64,000 nucleotides of DNA, from assembly GCF_001428545.1 (NCBI RefSeq), contig NZ_LMHZ01000001.1, forward strand, positions 961 to 64,960. Direction: 5' to 3'. This DNA comes from Noviherbaspirillum sp. Root189. Its GTDB lineage: Bacteria > Pseudomonadota > Gammaproteobacteria > Burkholderiales > Burkholderiaceae_D. The notes below the pieces were generated by a model. It was not told the origin of the DNA. It made no database searches and saw only the letters and a list, made by a program, of their open reading frames with translations. This document shows positions 17,038 to 25,758 of the stretch, in pieces; positions within the stretch are counted from its first letter, which is position 1; every line of letters begins with the position of its first letter. The position numbers and the translations under genes were made by a program.

Positions 17038-19419
17038 TCAGCGTGCTGCCGATACCGGCGCGGCTGGAATAGGCTGGCCACCGGCACCGGCTGCGTAACT
17101 CATCGGCGAAACAGCATCCTGCTGGCCCACGCCAGGCTTGCTCCAGTCACAGACACCGGTCGGAAACACTGCCTGCAGACGTTGCAATTGTGTCGCGCTC
17201 ACTGCCTGAGGTGCGTAGTCGGCCGCATTGACTGGCTTTAACTGGCACTTCAGAATGTCTTCCGACAACGGCCCACCAGCCACCTGGCGCGGCGAACTGG
17301 CCGGACGCAGGAACGAGTCGGCATCGCAGATCGCCTTGTTGGTAACCTTGGTGCTTTGCGTCACGTCGCTGCTCAGGTAGCAGAAGTCAACCGCTTCAGC
17401 TGGTTTGGCTTTGACCACCTTTTGCTCGATTGGTGTCGTGCTGGTGTCGGCTTTCAGGTTGGTCAGCCACTTGTCCATGGTCAGGAAAGAGTCCAGCGCG
17501 ACGGCTGCCGAAGGAGCGAAGCCATTGCGTCCGTAACGCCACATCACATGGTTGTCGTGATTGCCATTGGCCTTGTCCATGCGATCACGCAACTCGAAGC
17601 TGCGCCATACATGGTGGATGCCTGTCAGACCGGCAGCGGAACCGACTGCACCGTTGGCGAGCGGCACCAGCAGCGAGTCATCCCAGCCGCGCATATCGAT
17701 GATCGGTGTCTTCGCCAGCTGCTTGCCGCTAGTGACGATGCCGGCGCGATAAGCGATGTCCAGGCCTTCCTGATCCGCTGTCGTACGGTTGGCCGACAAC
17801 ACCGAATCACGGTTCACGCCGCCGATCTTCTCGTTCAGTGTGACGAACTCTTCCGCCGTGATGGCACCGCTGACGAAGGCTTTCAAACCGTACTGCACGC
17901 CAACGTTGTCGCGGGTATCTCGAGCGAAGTTGGTTCCGGGAACCTTGCCAAAGATGGCAACGGCACTGTCGAGCGCGCCGCAACGCGGACCGTTCGGATT
18001 GCTGACCGGGTCATACACCGCGGATGCCGGCAGGCCGCAGTTATTGGTGGTCGCCGGAGCCTGTGTAATGGTGCCCGTGACGTGGTCGGTCACCGTCCGT
18101 GCAAAGAAGTTGCCCGGCTTGCTGTTGTTGCCGAACAGGTTGTTCCATCCATGGCAGGCAGTCTGGTCGACGTGTCCATTGATCGCTGCTTTCTTGGCAT
18201 TGATCTGCGCCTGGGTGTAGCCGGCTGCGGTCATCAGTGCCAGCCATTCAGGCTTCTGGTAGGTTTCCACCAGGAGCACACAGTCCTGCACTTCCATTGT
18301 GGTGGTTTCCGAATCAGGGTAGGTACAGGTCGGCTGGATGCCGTCCAGCAAGCCCGGCATGATGGACGAAGCGGTGTTCTGGTTGATCGAGCCACCCGAG
18401 CAGCCAGCGCCCATGGTGAACTTGATCTCGCCGAAATTCTTGGCGATGCGCTCCTTCATCATCATGACCGTTTCGGTCATCAGCACGCGGTTCGAGTTGT
18501 ACTGGGAATCGGTCAGGCTGTTCTGCACCACCATGAAGCCGCGCGACAGCGACTTGTCGTCGGCCCATGAACCTTGCGGGCGGAACTGCTTGCGTGGCTG
18601 GCCTGTGCTGGAGCCGAACTGGTACAGCACCTTGCCGTTCCAGGTCGATTGCGGCGCAGTCGCGGTCCATGGCTTGCTCGGATCGGCCAGTACGACGATA
18701 TCGTAAATGCCGCGGTTCACCGTGCCGCGCTCGCGACGGACGATGTACGGAACTGTAACGCCGGCATCGGTCGTGGTGGTTGCCATGTCGGTCGGCGCCG
18801 GGGCTGCCGGATCGTAGGGCCTGAAGCAGACGTTGGCCGGCGCGACAGCGGGTGGTGTCGGGTCGGGCAGCGCGTTGGCGCAACCGGCGACATTCGTCTT
18901 GTAGAAATAGCGGACTTCCGTCCTGATGTTGCACTGTGCATCGGTTGCCGTGGTCGACAGGCCGCTGCCGTTGCTGGACGGCGTGCTGCCGGATTCTGCC
19001 TGTGCAGTCGGTGTGGCGCAGACCCAGGGCTGTACCTGGGGTCCGGAAATCATCGGACCGCCGACCGGATAGTTGGTGACTTTCAGGCTGGCCGCCTTGA
19101 AGCCATTGCCTTGGGCGGTGATGGTGTTGTCACCATTTGCCAGGCCACTGACCAGACCAGCCAGGCGACCGTTGCGTACCGTGAAGGCATTGGTGACATC
19201 GCGTCCACCCACGTCGACCTTGATGTCGGACGCATTGACACCGGTCGGAACACTGACTTCGACGAGCGCGTCGCCGCCGCTGACAAAGTCGGCCCGGCTG
19301 GACAGTACCTTGATGTCTGGTGCGGCGGCGTCATTGCTGCCGCCTCCACCGCAGGCAGCCAGTGCAAGGCTGATGGCGGTCACGGGAAGAGCCCGTAACC
19401 ACGGCGTGTTGTAGTTCAT
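17038..19419 (-). CDS. DUF6351 family lipoprotein, putative secreted esterase-like hydrolase
   Basis: This 793-aa protein has a signal peptide with lipobox ALAACGGGG, so it is probably an envelope lipoprotein. An Ig-like beta segment (DFVSGGDALVEVSVP...VDVGGRDVTNAF) comes first, and the long remainder matches DUF6351. Around residue 340, MGAGCSGGSINQ resembles the Gly-x-Ser-x-Gly-type elbow of tannase/feruloyl-esterase-like hydrolases, and DNHVMWRYG near residue 630 could hold the His; both are inference. The start ATG at 19419 has GGAGA 6 bp upstream. It is flanked by two unlinked Bug genes. Enzymatic activity is unproven. Confidence 0.75.
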   Translation of the reverse strand: MNYNTPWLRALPVTAISLALAACGGGGSNDAAAPDIKVLSSRADFVSGGDALVEVSVPTGVNASDIKVDVGGRDVTNAFTVRNGRLAGLVSGLANGDNTITAQGNGFKAASLKVTNYPVGGPMISGPQVQPWVCATPTAQAESGSTPSSNGSGLSTTATDAQCNIRTEVRYFYKTNVAGCANALPDPTPPAVAPANVCFRPYDPAAPAPTDMATTTTDAGVTVPYIVRRERGTVNRGIYDIVVLADPSKPWTATAPQSTWNGKVLYQFGSSTGQPRKQFRPQGSWADDKSLSRGFMVVQNSLTDSQYNSNRVLMTETVMMMKERIAKNFGEIKFTMGAGCSGGSINQNTASSIMPGLLDGIQPTCTYPDSETTTMEVQDCVLLVETYQKPEWLALMTAAGYTQAQINAKKAAINGHVDQTACHGWNNLFGNNSKPGNFFARTVTDHVTGTITQAPATTNNCGLPASAVYDPVSNPNGPRCGALDSAVAIFGKVPGTNFARDTRDNVGVQYGLKAFVSGAITAEEFVTLNEKIGGVNRDSVLSANRTTADQEGLDIAYRAGIVTSGKQLAKTPIIDMRGWDDSLLVPLANGAVGSAAGLTGIHHVWRSFELRDRMDKANGNHDNHVMWRYGRNGFAPSAAVALDSFLTMDKWLTNLKADTSTTPIEQKVVKAKPAEAVDFCYLSSDVTQSTKVTNKAICDADSFLRPASSPRQVAGGPLSEDILKCQLKPVNAADYAPQAVSATQLQRLQAVFPTGVCDWSKPGVGQQDAVSPMSYAAGAGGQPIPAAPVSAAR

Positions 19420-19537
19420 ATCGTCTCCAGAATGTTATTTTGGTCGCCCGCAGGCGCCTTCCGCGGCATACGGCGCGCAGACGCAAAAAATGATAGGAAG
19501 AGGCGGCGAAGCCAACAAGTCGGAAAGCGCAGGCGCG

Positions 19538-19559
19538 CATGTCGGAAAGTTCTGACATG
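19538..19559. promoter_or_regulatory. 22-bp near-perfect palindrome upstream of the DUF6351 gene
   Basis: CATGTCGGAA and TTCTGACATG are inverted arms with a single mismatch around AG. A second GTCGGAAAG occurs at 19519-19527 in direct orientation, 22 bp from the one inside the palindrome (19541-19549), i.e. two helical turns. The site lies about 120-140 bp upstream of the DUF6351 start and 140 bp past the LuxR-type regulator stop, in a 282-bp gap that otherwise shows no gene. Confidence 0.45.
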
Positions 19560-19701
19560 GCGACCGTGGGGCAGATGCTGCACTGCGATTTCACGCGATC
19601 GTCGGGTTAGTGACGTTAAGTGCAGCGCGACGGCAGGCGTGGCTCTGTTTCTGGAATCGGGAAGTTTGCGATTAATCAGATGGCATGGAAGGCATGCCTT
19701 G

Positions 19702-20340
19702 CTAATCAATCAGGTTATTACGCACCGCATATTGGATCAGTTCCGCATTGGTGGTCAGGCCGCGCTTTTCCAGGATCCGGCTGCGATAGGTACTCACGGT
19801 TTTCACACTGATCGACAGCCGGGCTGCGATCATGGTCAGCGACTCGCCGCGCACCAGCATGTCGAAAATCTGCGCTTCACGTATCGACAGCTTCTTTGGT
19901 TCCGAGGGATTATCTTCGGGGCCATTGAGCGAAGAAATCAGTATTTCCGTCACCTCGGCCGACATATACTTTTTGCCGTTGAGGACAGTGCGGATCGCGC
20001 CGATCAGGTCGGAGGCTTCCATATCTTTCGCCACATAGCCGTGGGCACCGGCACGCAATGCCCGTAGCGCGTACTGCTGCTGTGAATACATGCTGAGCAT
20101 GATGACCCGTAGCGCGGGGAATTCGGCATGGATGACTTCCAGCAGATCGAAACCGCTGCGTGCAGGCAGATTGATATCGAGGAGAACAACATCGAGTTGC
20201 ACATGACTGCGCAGTTTTGACAGGCCTTCGGCCCAGTCGCCCGCTTCATCGATGACCTGGAAATCCGGTTCGTCATGCAGCATTTTTTTCAGGCCCGACC
20301 GGAACATGGCATGGTCGTCAATGATCATCAGCTTAATCAA
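19702..20340 (-). CDS. LuxR/NarL-type response regulator
   Basis: This 212-aa protein has a receiver (LMIIDDHAMFRSGLKKML; VVLLDINLPARSG with the phospho-acceptor Asp; MLSMYS; YVAKD) and a C-terminal LuxR helix-turn-helix (LSIREAQIFDMLVRGESLTM, then SVKTVSTYRSRILEKRGL). I chose a TTG start at 20340: it lies one base after the kinase stop, with GAGGA 8 bp upstream inside the kinase end, and it restores the normal IKLMIIDDH N-terminus. An ATG at 20328 is the alternative. It is the last gene of a Bug receptor-kinase-regulator operon, so it is the likely partner of the kinase. Confidence 0.9.
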   Translation of the reverse strand: MIKLMIIDDHAMFRSGLKKMLHDEPDFQVIDEAGDWAEGLSKLRSHVQLDVVLLDINLPARSGFDLLEVIHAEFPALRVIMLSMYSQQQYALRALRAGAHGYVAKDMEASDLIGAIRTVLNGKKYMSAEVTEILISSLNGPEDNPSEPKKLSIREAQIFDMLVRGESLTMIAARLSISVKTVSTYRSRILEKRGLTTNAELIQYAVRNNLID

Positions 20341-20341
20341 A

Positions 20342-21445
20342 TTACAAGTCCTCGTTGGCGTCGAGCGGTGCGATGAGCACAATGCGCGTCCCCTGCCCTG
20401 GTGCCGAGCCGATATCCAGTGTGCCCCCAAGCTCGCGTGCCCGTTCTTTCATGGACAGGATACCAAAGCAGGGTGCATTCAGGTCGGGTGTGGCGTTGGC
20501 GCGCAACGGCATGCCGCTGCCATTGTCGCGGACTTCGACCCGAAGGGATTCGGCATCACAGGCCACCAGCACGGTCACCTCGGTCGCTTGCGCATGGCGT
20601 GCGATGTTGGTCATCGCTTCCTGGAAGATGCGGTAAGCCATGGTCGCTCGCGAACTGCTCAAGGGAATATGCAACTCCTTCGGCTGCATGGTGACCCGGA
20701 TGCCGGAGCGTGTTTCAAAGCGCTCAAGATACGATGCCATGGCCGTCGCCAGTCCGAGATACTCCAGCGCCTGCGGATGCAGCGACTCGGAAATCTCGCG
20801 CACATTGTTGATGGCTTCCTGCAATAGCCCGTTCAGGTCATCGGCGATTTCCCGAATCTCGCTCTGCGCATCGTGCTCGGTACGGCGCAGGATGCGGCCG
20901 ACATTCAGTTTCATGGAAGTCAGCAAGCCGCCCAGCACATCATGCACTTCCCGCGCATAGGCCGAGCGCTGGCGCTCGCGTGCCGCGATCAGGTAAACGG
21001 CAAGCTTCTGGTATTGCTGCCGTGATTCCCGCAACTGCCGCGTCTGTTCGAGCTGCTCGGTCACTTCAATGCCGACGCCGACCACGGCGGGGCGCCCACG
21101 GTATTCCAGTGCCATGCCGTGCACATCGATAAAAACGATGCTGCCGTCCCGATGCAATCCACGCACCACGAATCGCATGCTAGGCTCGACACCGGATACG
21201 CGACGATGATAGCGAGCACTGACTTCTGCAACATCATCGGGCGGCACGAAGCGGGATACGGGCTGCCCGATCAGTTGTTCGGGCAGATACCCGGTCATGG
21301 CGGCCCAGGTAGCATTCACGTATTGAAATACTTCATCCTGGATGATGTAGACGCCTGCCAGCGCCTGCTCCACCAGGCCGCGAAACGGAATGCTGGTGAT
21401 ATCGAATTCGTGGCTGCTGTCGCTCATCCCGGTTTCACTTCGCAT
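20342..21445 (-). CDS. Cytosolic PAS-domain histidine kinase (HisKA_3, NarX/DegS type)
   Basis: This protein of about 367 aa has a single PAS domain at residues 15-130 (VEQALAGVYIIQDEVFQYVN; VPPDDV; VVGVGIEVTEQ), a dimerisation/phospho-acceptor helix with REVHDVLGGLLTSM, and a HATPase with YRIFQEAMTNIARHA and VRDNGSGM. I see no membrane segment or signal peptide, so it is cytoplasmic. The ATG at 21445 overlaps the TGA of the upstream Bug gene by one base (TGATG), a sign of translational coupling; an ATG at 21427 is also possible. It is immediately followed by its LuxR-type regulator. Confidence 0.9.
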   Translation of the reverse strand: MRSETGMSDSSHEFDITSIPFRGLVEQALAGVYIIQDEVFQYVNATWAAMTGYLPEQLIGQPVSRFVPPDDVAEVSARYHRRVSGVEPSMRFVVRGLHRDGSIVFIDVHGMALEYRGRPAVVGVGIEVTEQLEQTRQLRESRQQYQKLAVYLIAARERQRSAYAREVHDVLGGLLTSMKLNVGRILRRTEHDAQSEIREIADDLNGLLQEAINNVREISESLHPQALEYLGLATAMASYLERFETRSGIRVTMQPKELHIPLSSSRATMAYRIFQEAMTNIARHAQATEVTVLVACDAESLRVEVRDNGSGMPLRANATPDLNAPCFGILSMKERARELGGTLDIGSAPGQGTRIVLIAPLDANEDL

Positions 21446-22473
21446 CAATCGACCTTGGCGCCCGACCGTTTCACCACGCTTTCATAGCGGCGGTTTTCGC
21501 GGCGCACCAGGTCACCGAATTGAGCGGGTGTGGTTGGCGCAGGTTCGGCGGCCAGTTTCAGCATGCGTTCACGCACGGCTGGCGAACGCAGCGCCGCGGT
21601 AAATTCCTTGTTGAGTTTGTCGACGATGGCCGGCGGTGTGCCGGCGGGTGCAAAAATGCCGAACCAGGTGCTGATATCAAAATCCTTGAAGCCGGAAACG
21701 CCGCTCTCGGCGACGGTCGGCAAGTCGGGATAGGCTGATGCGCGGCGCAAGGTCGTCACGCCGATCGCCTTGATCCTTCCTTCCCGGATGCGTGGAGCGG
21801 CCGAACCAAGATTATCGAACATCACTTGCACATCCCCGCTCAGCAGGGCGGTCTGCGCAGGTGCGGCGCCACGGTAGGGTATGTGCACCATGTAGACGCC
21901 GGCTGCCTGCTTGAACAGTTCCGCCGCCAGATGGCCACCGCTGCCATTGCCGCCGGAGGCGAAATTGACCTTGCCGGGATTGCGCTTCAGGTAGGCGATC
22001 AGGTCGCCTACGTTGCGGATACCGTTTTGCGCGGCGAAGTCGGCATTGAGCACCAGCACATTAGGCAGGTCGGCCACCAGCGTAACCGGCTGAAAATCCT
22101 TGAGCGGATCGAAAGGCATGCGTGGATACAACCATGGATTGATCGCGTGGGTCGACAAGGCACCCATGCCGAGTGTGTGTCCATCGGGTGCGGCCTTTGC
22201 CACTACGTCCATGCCGATGTTGCCGCCGGCGCCCGACCGGTTTTCGACCACCACGTTGCCCAAGGCGGGACGTACGGCTTCACCAAGAATACGGGCAACC
22301 GCATCGAGCGGACCACCCGGTGGAAAAGGAACGACAAAGGTAATCGGTTTGCCGGATGCCGAAAAATCCGGGGACTGCGCGGCGGCCCAGGGAGCATGTG
22401 CAGCCAGGGCAAGGACGGCAATGGAAAGGATACGACGGCGCGGGTTGGGCAATGCATTCCGCTTCGATGTCAT
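21445..22473 (-). CDS. Bug-family periplasmic receptor encoded with a two-component system
   Basis: This 342-aa protein has a signal peptide (RRRILSIAVLALAAHAPWAAAQ) followed by Bug features: ITFVVPFPPGGPLDAVARIL, NVVVENRSGAGGNIG and VHIPYRGAAPAQTALLSGDV. It binds a small ligand, usually a carboxylate, in the periplasm. I chose the ATG at 22473 because CAGGAGA sits just upstream. Its stop overlaps the kinase start, so receptor, kinase and regulator form one operon. A comparable case is Bordetella BctC with the BctDE sensor system, but here the kinase lacks a periplasmic domain, so any signal transfer must be indirect. Confidence 0.9.
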   Translation of the reverse strand: MTSKRNALPNPRRRILSIAVLALAAHAPWAAAQSPDFSASGKPITFVVPFPPGGPLDAVARILGEAVRPALGNVVVENRSGAGGNIGMDVVAKAAPDGHTLGMGALSTHAINPWLYPRMPFDPLKDFQPVTLVADLPNVLVLNADFAAQNGIRNVGDLIAYLKRNPGKVNFASGGNGSGGHLAAELFKQAAGVYMVHIPYRGAAPAQTALLSGDVQVMFDNLGSAAPRIREGRIKAIGVTTLRRASAYPDLPTVAESGVSGFKDFDISTWFGIFAPAGTPPAIVDKLNKEFTAALRSPAVRERMLKLAAEPAPTTPAQFGDLVRRENRRYESVVKRSGAKVD

Positions 22474-22577
22474 GCGGGTCTCCTGGACGAATCGGTTGAA
22501 TAGGTATGAGCTGCCACAGTATAGCGAGCACCCGCGCAAGGCGCTGAAGGAAAGTGCGGAAGGAAACTACGTCGACG

Positions 22578-25502
22578 TCAATGCAGGTCGTTGACCGTGA
22601 GTCCGTCATTCATTCCGGGAATGCGGTTCACTCGTGCCCAGCTACCATTGAGCATCAGTTCTTCGAATTCATGCGCCGGCAACGGCGGACTGAAGATGAA
22701 GCCCTGTGCGCCGGTACAGTCGCGCGCCTTCAGGTACGCAAGCTGTTCCGCGGTTTCCACGCCGCCCGCCACCACGCTGATGCCGAGGTTGTGCGCGAGG
22801 CTGATGATGGCCGAGGTAATCGCCGAGTCTTCGCGGCGGTGCGGCACGTGTTGCACGAACGCCTTGTCAATCTTCAGCGCATCGATACCAAAATCCTTGA
22901 AGTCGATCAGCGCGGTGGCGCCAGTGCCGAAGTTGTCGATGGTGAGCCGGATGCCCAACCCTCGCAGAAAGGACAACTGCTCCTTGATTTCCGGATGCTG
23001 GGCAAGCATGGATTCGGGTACTTCCAGCTCCAGGCAGGCAGCCGGCAAGCCCTCTTCTTGCAGGATGAAGGGAATCATCGCAACGAACTTCGGATCATTG
23101 AATTGCCGCGCCGAGCAGTTGACCGACAGGCGCAGCTCGCTCAGCCCCTGCGCCTGCCAGCGCCGTACCTGGTGGCAGGCTTCACGCAGCGCCCATTGGC
23201 CAATCTCGACGATCAGGCCGCTCTGTTCGGCAATTTCCAGGAACTCTCCCGGCAGCACGGTTTCGAGCTCGGTGGCGTTCCAGCGCAATAGCGCTTCGAC
23301 CGTGGAAATCTTCCAGCTGCTCAGTTCGACCAGCGGCTGATAGTAGAGCTCGAACTGGTGATTCTTCAATGCGCCGCGCAGCGCCGCCTCGCGATCCTTT
23401 TTCCAGGTCTGTTCCGAATACAGGTCCGAGGTATAGAACTGAAAATTATGGCGCCCGGAATTTTTTGCACGGTACAGCGCCAGGTCGGCGCGCTTGAGCA
23501 ATTCAACCGAACTCTTGCCGTCTTTCGGAAACACGCAAAGACCGATGCTGGTGCCGCTCAACACTTCCTGACCTTCAAGCTGGAATGGGCGTCCCAGTTC
23601 GATCACCAGCTTGCGCGCCAGGGTCTCCGACGCATCCGGTTGCGACACATCCATCTGAATGATGACGAATTCATCCCCGCCCAGGCGGGCGATAAAGTCG
23701 GACTCCCGGATCGAGGAGCGAATGCGCAGCGCAACTTCCTTGAGCAGCAGGTCGCCGGTATGGTGGCCGAAGGTATCGTTGACATATTTGAACCGGTCCA
23801 GGTCCAGCAGGAGAATGGCCAAGGGTATGCCGTTGCGCTGTGACAGGGACAGTGACTGGTGCAACTGATTACTGAAGTAGACCCGGTTCGGCAAGCCGGT
23901 CAGGCCGTCATGGTTGGCGAGGAAATGGGTCTGCTCTTCCGCCAGCCGCTGGGTGGTCTGGTCGCGCAGGATCTTGACGTAACCGCGCAGGCTGTCATCC
24001 GGATTCCATAGCGGCGTCACGGCACCGGTTGCCCAGAAGCGCTCGCCATCCTTGCGCTGGTGCCAGCGGTCGTCGTCGGACCGGCCGCTGCTTTTTGCCT
24101 CTTCGAGTTCATGCAATGGCGTACCGACGCTACGGTCTTCCCTGGTAAACAACACGTCGATTGAACGGCCGATCGCCTCGTCCGCGGTGTAGCCGAAGAT
24201 ACGTTCAGCGCCTGAGTTCCAGCTGGCAATCACCCCTTGCGGATCGATCATCATGATCGCATGGTCGGTCGATGCTTCGACCAATAGCCGGAAGTCCTGC
24301 TGCGACTGCTTGAGCGCACGCTCCGTCTCGACTTGCTGGGTGATGTCGGCATTGGTTTCAAGATAGCGATAAGGCTGGCCATTGTGGAACTCAAGCGCCC
24401 ACTGGCTGAAGATGATCATTTCACGGCCGTCTCTGGCAACGTGGATGACCTCGCCTTCCCAGTAATGGTCGCGCTGGACAATTGCCCGGATTTCGTCGAG
24501 CGGTTGCGGAAATCGCGTACGCAACAGGACGTGGCTGACCTGGCCGACCGCTTCCTCGCGCGGATACTGATAAAGCTTTTCAGCGCTGAGATTCCAGTAA
24601 GTGATGACGTCTTCGGTCGTGCGGGCGAGGATCGCATCCCGCGCAAGGTCCAGCAAACTTGCCTGCTTCTGCAACAGCCGCGACTGCTGGGCCATGGCTT
24701 CTTCGCGCCGGCGCAGTTCGGTAATGTCATGGAACACCACCACGCCACCAACCAGCGCTCCCTGGATATCCATCAACGGACGCGCATTGGCGTTGACCCA
24801 TACACCTTCGCCATCGCCCGCGTGGCGCACGTATGCCACCAGTCCGTCCACATGTTCGCCGCGCAATGCACGTGGAATCGGCCGCTCATTGTGCGGATAG
24901 GGCGTCAATTGGTCAGTCCGGTACAGCTGAATGACGTCCAGCGACTGGCCTTCCGTCAAGCCGATGCGATCAGGATCCAGCAAGCGCTGGCCGGCCGGAT
25001 TGACCATGATGAGCCGCTCATCGAGATCGGCGACGACCACGGCGTCCGCCATGCTGTTGAGCACCGAGGTCGTGATATTGGCATGCTGATGCAAGGATTC
25101 TTCCAGCGCCTTGCGTTGAGAGATATCACGCAGCGAAGCGAAGAACAGCGGACTGCCCGGCATCTCCATCGGCGTAACAGTCAGCTCGACCGGGATTTCT
25201 CTGCCGTCCTTGCAGCACGCCGGCATTTCAACATGGCGTCCCACAATACGTCCTGGCCCGCCGTCCAGGTATCGCCTCAAACCTGCATCATGTGCGGCGG
25301 CAAATCGTTCCGGAACTATCGTGTCGGTAAGAAGACGTCCGACAACCTCCTCCTTTGTCCAGCCAAAGGTTCTTTCGGCGCCGTCGCTCCATTCAACGAT
25401 ACGGCTGTGATGGTCGATCGCGACGAACGCATCGAGCGCATTGTCGATAATCAGGCGATACAGTTCATCAGCCTGGCTTGCCTCTTGGAACAAAAGTTTC
25501 AT
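22578..25502 (-). CDS. PAS(x4)-GGDEF-EAL c-di-GMP signalling protein with degenerate EAL
   Basis: This protein is about 974 aa. Four PAS-type repeats fill residues 10-525 (for example DNALDAFVAIDHHSRIVEWS and STDHAIMMIDPQGVIASWNS), GGDEF is at about 535-695 with intact LGGDEFVII, and EAL is at about 705-955. No membrane segment is seen. In the EAL domain the EALLRW, SVNCSARQF and KIDKAF motifs are present, but the usual DDFGTGYSS reads DNFGTGATA and the usual VAEGVET reads VAGGVET, so the general-base Glu is Gly. Phosphodiesterase activity is therefore doubtful while cyclase activity is plausible. I chose the ATG at 25502 over a TTG at 25556. It is divergent from a second GGDEF-EAL gene. Confidence 0.9.
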   Translation of the reverse strand: MKLLFQEASQADELYRLIIDNALDAFVAIDHHSRIVEWSDGAERTFGWTKEEVVGRLLTDTIVPERFAAAHDAGLRRYLDGGPGRIVGRHVEMPACCKDGREIPVELTVTPMEMPGSPLFFASLRDISQRKALEESLHQHANITTSVLNSMADAVVVADLDERLIMVNPAGQRLLDPDRIGLTEGQSLDVIQLYRTDQLTPYPHNERPIPRALRGEHVDGLVAYVRHAGDGEGVWVNANARPLMDIQGALVGGVVVFHDITELRRREEAMAQQSRLLQKQASLLDLARDAILARTTEDVITYWNLSAEKLYQYPREEAVGQVSHVLLRTRFPQPLDEIRAIVQRDHYWEGEVIHVARDGREMIIFSQWALEFHNGQPYRYLETNADITQQVETERALKQSQQDFRLLVEASTDHAIMMIDPQGVIASWNSGAERIFGYTADEAIGRSIDVLFTREDRSVGTPLHELEEAKSSGRSDDDRWHQRKDGERFWATGAVTPLWNPDDSLRGYVKILRDQTTQRLAEEQTHFLANHDGLTGLPNRVYFSNQLHQSLSLSQRNGIPLAILLLDLDRFKYVNDTFGHHTGDLLLKEVALRIRSSIRESDFIARLGGDEFVIIQMDVSQPDASETLARKLVIELGRPFQLEGQEVLSGTSIGLCVFPKDGKSSVELLKRADLALYRAKNSGRHNFQFYTSDLYSEQTWKKDREAALRGALKNHQFELYYQPLVELSSWKISTVEALLRWNATELETVLPGEFLEIAEQSGLIVEIGQWALREACHQVRRWQAQGLSELRLSVNCSARQFNDPKFVAMIPFILQEEGLPAACLELEVPESMLAQHPEIKEQLSFLRGLGIRLTIDNFGTGATALIDFKDFGIDALKIDKAFVQHVPHRREDSAITSAIISLAHNLGISVVAGGVETAEQLAYLKARDCTGAQGFIFSPPLPAHEFEELMLNGSWARVNRIPGMNDGLTVNDLH

Positions 25503-25758
25503 GGAAATGATCGTGGTGGGCGCAGCGCGCGTCTGGACGTTTTGATCAGACAGCAAGCCGGGTCATGGGTTTCTTTCCATAAGCAACATGGGTGAGAAAG
25601 CACAAGTACTGTCTGACTTGCAGGAAACAGCGCTTGATCAAGACAAAACATTTTGCATTTCTACCACTTGTAGATGGATTTATTGACCAAAAGGCGAAAC
25701 AACGGCTGCCTTTCCCGGTCTACCAGCTGAACTGAAGTCCCGTCTTCGATTGGGAAAC

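Noticed and set aside
17356-18570. 404-aa open frame on the plus strand across the DUF6351 gene
   Set aside because: It is a GC-rich antisense mirror of a clear coding gene, and has no family motif or plausible start.
24333-25595. 420-aa plus-strand frame opposite the PAS-GGDEF-EAL gene
   Set aside because: The composition (His, Arg, Gln rich) is that of a reversed reading of conserved PAS coding DNA; no motif is recognised.
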